Source: an uncultured Bacilli bacterium
GTDB taxonomy: Bacteria > Bacillota_I > Bacilli_A > RF39 > UBA660
NCBI GenBank assembly: GCA_947624125.1
Contig: CANQIY010000008.1
Coordinates: 1-22,573, forward strand
Direction: 5' to 3'
Length of the DNA stretch: 22,573 nucleotides
Below are positions 19,466 through 22,573 of the stretch, piece by piece (position 1 is the first letter of the stretch; every line of letters begins with the position of its first letter). The notes beneath the pieces were generated by a model. It was not told the origin of the DNA, did not search any database, and worked only from the letters and a program-made list of their open reading frames with translations. The translations under genes and the position numbers were made by a program.

Positions 19466-20650
19466 ATGCAAAAAATAATCTTTTTAAAATATGGGGAGTT
19501 ATCGACTAAGAAGGATAACCGGAATTTTTTCTTAAAAATATTACATCATAATATCCAAACTGTTTTACCAAATGTTACGATAAAATACGATTTTGGAAGA
19601 ATGTTTATTATGCCCACAGAGGCGTATTTTGAGGAAATTTTAGATAAGTTAAAAAAAATTTTTGGTATTCAGGAAATAGTAATTGGCTATATAAGTGAAA
19701 ATAGAGAAATAAATAATATTGCTAATGAAATTAATATGTTATTAAAGGATAAAACTTTTAAAACTTTTAAAGTCGAGGCATTAAGAAGTGATAAAAATTA
19801 TGAACCCAATAGTATGGAAATAAGAAAAATTTTAGGAGGCTTAATTTTAAAAGAAAATCCATCTTTAAAAGTTGATTTAGAAAATCCTGATATAGAAATA
19901 AATGTAGAAATTAGATTAAAAGAAGTTTTAATTTATTTTGACCAAGTAAAAGGTATAGGTGGGTATCCAGTTTCTAGTTTAGGAAAAGGTCTTTTAATGT
20001 TAAGTGGAGGAATTGATTCACCAGTTGCGGGTTTTTTAGCAATGAAAAGAGGAATTAAATTAGAGGCTATATATTTTGAAAGTCCACCGCATACAAGTGA
20101 TGAAGCAAAAGAAAAAGTTAAAAAGTTAGCGCAAATTTTAGCTTTATATAATGGTGAACTTAAATTACATATTATCAATTTTACCGCTATTCAAGAAAGT
20201 ATATATAAGAATGTACCCCATGAATATTTAATAACTATTATGCGAAGATGTATGTATCGGATAAGTGCCATGGTTGCTAAAAGAAAAAGAATAAGTGTTA
20301 TTATCAATGGTGAATCTATCGGTCAAGTTGCCAGCCAAACCTTAAAAAGTATGAGTGTTATCAATGAAGTTGTCAAAATACCTGTGATAAGACCAGTTGC
20401 TTGTTTTGATAAATTAGAAATAATTGCCTTAGCGAAAAAAATTGGTACTTATGAGACAAGTATTTTACCATATGAAGACTGTTGTACTATTTTTGTTCCA
20501 AAGCATCCTGTTATTAATCCTGAACTTTCAAAATGTTTGGAATATGAAACGTTATTTCCATATGAAAATTTGATATATGAAGCTGTTAAAAATATGGAAA
20601 CAATAGTAGTAAAACCGGAAAAAGAGTTAGAATATCAAGACTATTTATAA
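19466..20650 (+). CDS. thiI: tRNA 4-thiouridine synthetase ThiI
   Basis: A 394-residue enzyme that adenylates U8 of tRNA and installs sulfur to give s4U8, in the cytoplasm; in some bacteria it also acts in thiamine thiazole synthesis. The N-terminal ferredoxin-like domain (about 1-60) and THUMP domain (about 60-165) are followed by the PP-loop ATPase S180-G-G-I-D-S185-P. D-C-C-T-I-F (C339, C340) is the conserved cysteine site of the Bacillus-type enzyme. No C-terminal rhodanese domain is present, as in Bacillus, so it should rely on a partner desulfurase for persulfide. The gene starts at ATG after a GGGGG ribosome site, nine bases past the desulfurase-like gene. Confidence 0.95.
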   Translation: MQKIIFLKYGELSTKKDNRNFFLKILHHNIQTVLPNVTIKYDFGRMFIMPTEAYFEEILDKLKKIFGIQEIVIGYISENREINNIANEINMLLKDKTFKTFKVEALRSDKNYEPNSMEIRKILGGLILKENPSLKVDLENPDIEINVEIRLKEVLIYFDQVKGIGGYPVSSLGKGLLMLSGGIDSPVAGFLAMKRGIKLEAIYFESPPHTSDEAKEKVKKLAQILALYNGELKLHIINFTAIQESIYKNVPHEYLITIMRRCMYRISAMVAKRKRISVIINGESIGQVASQTLKSMSVINEVVKIPVIRPVACFDKLEIIALAKKIGTYETSILPYEDCCTIFVPKHPVINPELSKCLEYETLFPYENLIYEAVKNMETIVVKPEKELEYQDYL

Positions 20651-20695
20651 TGAATTAAGTTTTAAATATTTGCCATAATAATAATGGTGAAGAAA

Positions 20696-20884
20696 ATGAT
20701 AAAAAGAAATAGTTATTATAAAAGTTATGATTTAAATTGTGAAGATAAAAGAACAATAAAAGAAAACTATTTTAATCCATATGAATGTAATTGGCAAAGT
20801 AATTTTAAAGATAGACAAAATATGGAGTGGAAATGTATGCGTAGTAAAATGCATGAAGCAAAATTAAGTAAAAAAATAAAATAA
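20696..20884 (+). CDS. Small basic protein, unknown function
   Basis: A 62-residue, Lys-rich, soluble peptide with three Cys (in L-N-C-E, Y-E-C-N-W, K-C-M-R) and aromatic residues, ending in K-K-I-K. No family is recognised. ATG 20696 is chosen over the in-frame ATG 20684 because GGTGA (20686-20690) is the only ribosome-like site and would lie inside the gene if the earlier ATG were used. It lies between thiI and prs with short gaps on either side, probably in the same transcript. Composition is coding-like but the gene is unverified. Confidence 0.5.
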   Translation: MIKRNSYYKSYDLNCEDKRTIKENYFNPYECNWQSNFKDRQNMEWKCMRSKMHEAKLSKKIK

Positions 20885-20909
20885 ATTAAAAAGTAGTAAA
20901 GGAAAGTAT

Positions 20910-21962
20910 ATGAAAGAAAAATTAATATTTATTAATAATTGTTTAAAAGATTTACAAAAACAATTTAACAGTGATGTTATTGTCAATGCTGAATTTGTTC
21001 GGTTTCAAGATGGAGCCGGTAAAGTAGTGTTACCTACAGAGTGTCGTGACCAAGATGTTTTTATTATATGTGATGTCAATGATAAAACACCTAATCCGTA
21101 TTCAGGGCATGTTTTATCACCGGATGACCATGTTCGGGATATTGAAAGAGTTATCGGTGCTTTAAAAGATAATCCTTTGCGGAAAAATTTAGTTGTTCCT
21201 TTTTTACCATATGGAAGACAACATCGCCGGCGTTTTGGTGAACCAACCGAAGCTGCTGATTTCTTAAGAGACTGTCATTATTTAGGATTTAGAAATATTT
21301 TAACAGTGGATGCTCATGACCCGAATGTCGCCGCCGCTATTAGTAAGCATAATTTTGATAATATGTTTATGACTAATGAGATGCTATATGAACTTATTAC
21401 GAGAGAAAAACTTGATTATGAACATCCTGAAAATATTTTAATCGTTGCTCCGGATGAAGGTGCGCAACAAAGAGCTCGCCATTATGCTGATAGATTTGGT
21501 TGTAATCATGCCTTTTTTTCGAAAAGAAGAGATGTGAATAAAATAGTTGATGGTAAAAATGTCATAATTTCTTCGCAATTTGTTGGTTTTAGTCCTAGAG
21601 GTAAAGATGTTATAATCGTTGATGATATGATATCTTCTGGTGAAACCATTTTAGAAACGGCTCGGAAATTGAAAAAAATGGGAGCTAATCGAATTTTTAT
21701 CATTGTTACATTTGGTCTTTTTACAAAAGGAACAGAAAATTTTACTAAAAGTTATAACAAAGGATTAATAAATAAAACATATATTTCCAATTTAACATAT
21801 ATTTCCGCTAAAGATTTAACCGGAATTGAAGTAATTGATGGAACATTTCAATTAGCTAATTTAATTAATGTCATTCATGAAGGAAAAGAAAATATTTCTG
21901 ATGATTTAGGAATGGTTATTAAATCAGCAAATGAAATAGTAAGAACACGAAGGAAATTTTAA
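20910..21962 (+). CDS. prs: Ribose-phosphate pyrophosphokinase, divergent
   Basis: A 350-residue enzyme that makes PRPP from ribose-5-phosphate and ATP, for purine, pyrimidine, His, Trp and NAD synthesis. The PRPP loop V-I-I-V-D238-D239-M-I-S-S-G-E-T is clear. P-Y-G-R-Q-H-R-R-R-F-G-E-P-T-E-A and V-D-A-H-D-P correspond to the P-Y-A-R-Q-D-R-K-x-R-E-P-I-T-A and L-D-L-H blocks, and S-K-R-R-D is the flexible-loop position (K-K-R). Differences from class I PRS: F-Q-D-G-A replaces the usual F-x-D-G-E, and the protein is about 35 residues longer, with an extended region around 215-230 and at the C-terminus. It begins with an AAAGGA site. A housekeeping prs elsewhere cannot be excluded. Confidence 0.85.
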   Translation: MKEKLIFINNCLKDLQKQFNSDVIVNAEFVRFQDGAGKVVLPTECRDQDVFIICDVNDKTPNPYSGHVLSPDDHVRDIERVIGALKDNPLRKNLVVPFLPYGRQHRRRFGEPTEAADFLRDCHYLGFRNILTVDAHDPNVAAAISKHNFDNMFMTNEMLYELITREKLDYEHPENILIVAPDEGAQQRARHYADRFGCNHAFFSKRRDVNKIVDGKNVIISSQFVGFSPRGKDVIIVDDMISSGETILETARKLKKMGANRIFIIVTFGLFTKGTENFTKSYNKGLINKTYISNLTYISAKDLTGIEVIDGTFQLANLINVIHEGKENISDDLGMVIKSANEIVRTRRKF

Positions 21963-21967
21963 ACAAA

Positions 21968-21996
21968 TTTCTTTTTGTTTAGTTTACAAAAAGAAA
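21968..21996. repeat. Perfect inverted repeat after prs
   Basis: TTTCTTTTTGT (21968-21978) pairs with ACAAAAAGAAA (21986-21996) around a 7-nt loop. On the plus strand it lacks a T run after the stem, so it is a poor intrinsic terminator for prs. The right arm contains the -35 of ackA. Confidence 0.6.
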
Positions 21997-22011
21997 ATAG
22001 TTGGTTATAAT
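21983..22011 (+). promoter_or_regulatory. ackA promoter
   Basis: TTTACA (21983-21988), a 17-nt spacer and TATAAT (22006-22011), with an AGAGGTGG ribosome site before ATG 22031. The -35 lies in the right arm of the inverted repeat. Confidence 0.75.
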
Positions 22012-22030
22012 TAAAAAGAGGTGGAAAAAT

Positions 22031-22573
22031 ATGAAAATATTATCAGTAAATGCTGGAAGTTCATCTTTAAAATTTACATTAATTGAACTTCCAAATCGAA
22101 GTGTTTTAGCTTCAGGACTATTTGAAAAAATTGGGATGAAAGGCTCATTTTATACCATAAAATTTAATGGGGAAAAAATTGTTAAAGAGTGTGAGCTAAG
22201 TGACCATTCCGTTGCCGTTTCTAAATTAATTGATGAACTAATTAATAATAAAATTGTATCTTCTTTAGATGAAATAGATGGTGTTGGTCATCGTATTTTA
22301 CATGGTGGAGCGGAATTTACCCAAAGTATTTTATTAGATGAAGATACTTTAAAAAGAATTGAAAAGTATAATGAATTAGGACCTCTTCATAATCCTGCTA
22401 ATATTATGGGGGTAAGGGCTTTTATGAAAGTGTTACCAAATGTTAAAAATGTTGGTGTTTTTGATACAACATTTCATCAAAGTATGGAGAAGGAAGAATT
22501 TTTATATCCTGTTCCTTATGAATGGTATGAAAAATATGGAGTAAGAAAATATGGCTTTCATGGAACAAGTCAT
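22031..22573 (+). CDS. ackA: Acetate kinase (truncated by window end)
   Basis: The first 181 codons are present; a full acetate kinase is about 400 residues. It converts acetyl phosphate and ADP to acetate and ATP, the final energy-yielding step of fermentation with Pta. Motifs follow in order: N-A-G-S-S-S-L-K-F (7-15), G-H-R-I-L-H-G-G (the catalytic-core G-H-R-V-V-H-G-G block, about 91-98), L-G-P-L-H-N-P, F-D-T-T-F-H-Q-S-M (usually F-D-T-A-F-H) and Y-G-F-H-G-T-S-H, where the window ends. The frame is open to the last base with no stop, so truncation is an artefact of the window. It is led by an AGAGGTGG site. Confidence 0.97.
   Translation, partial: MKILSVNAGSSSLKFTLIELPNRSVLASGLFEKIGMKGSFYTIKFNGEKIVKECELSDHSVAVSKLIDELINNKIVSSLDEIDGVGHRILHGGAEFTQSILLDEDTLKRIEKYNELGPLHNPANIMGVRAFMKVLPNVKNVGVFDTTFHQSMEKEEFLYPVPYEWYEKYGVRKYGFHGTSH

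Overview
This window looks like chromosome of a very AT-rich (low-GC) Bacillota, most likely an uncultured, host-associated member of the Bacilli near the Erysipelotrichia/RF39-type or Mollicutes-adjacent lineages. That placement is inference. It rests on strong AT bias, Shine-Dalgarno sites of the AGGAGG(TGAT) type, the Bacillus-class RNase P RNA next to gpsB, the rodZ-pgsA and cysteine desulfurase-thiI gene orders, T-box leaders, a Bacillus-type SOS box and a CotD-like spore-coat protein. UGA is used as a stop and UGG encodes Trp, so this is the standard bacterial code, not the Mycoplasma code.

Layout. 1-1650 holds tRNA-Lys, a small DUF2188 protein (minus strand) and an orphan MvaI/BcnI-like restriction endonuclease. 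1740-2000 is a tRNA-Arg/tRNA-Pro operon with its own promoter and terminator. 2100-4050 is a conserved cell-division/envelope block: a possible 37-codon gene, gpsB, rnpB, a RodZ-like protein and pgsA. 4146-6455 carries a membrane-anchored Ig-like/NodB polysaccharide deacetylase, a CotD-like protein behind a possible sigma-E-like promoter, and a small membrane protein. 6538-6900 has rpoZ and tRNA-Ala. 7081-8508 has two unrecognised proteins. 8505-10147 (minus strand) is a two-gene mutagenesis operon (Y-family polymerase plus YolD) behind a promoter overlapped by a LexA-type operator.

10235-12463 has yidD and a T-box-controlled thrS that lacks the TGS domain. 12483-12977 (minus) is a DUF7666-like protein sharing a terminator with thrS. 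13084-14614 is the infC-rpmI-rplT translation operon, with a leader terminator, an AUA start on infC and a Rho_N-like tail on L20. 14696-15330 is mscL-yneF. 15347-16896 is a T-box-controlled serS. 17052-18254 is an AAA/DUF4143 ATPase preceded by two direct repeats. 18297-20884 is a cysteine desulfurase-like gene that appears to lack its catalytic cysteine, thiI and a small ORF. 20910 to the end is a divergent PRPP synthetase and the start of ackA, which runs off the window.

Most of the window is housekeeping: translation, tRNA modification, envelope, central metabolism. I see no CRISPR array, transposase, prophage module or clear multi-gene defence island. The strongest oddities are local: the L20-Rho_N fusion, the cysteine desulfurase without Cys or His, the AUA start of infC, the orphan MvaI-like nuclease, the SOS-controlled polymerase/YolD pair, and terminators built into the 3' ends of genes.
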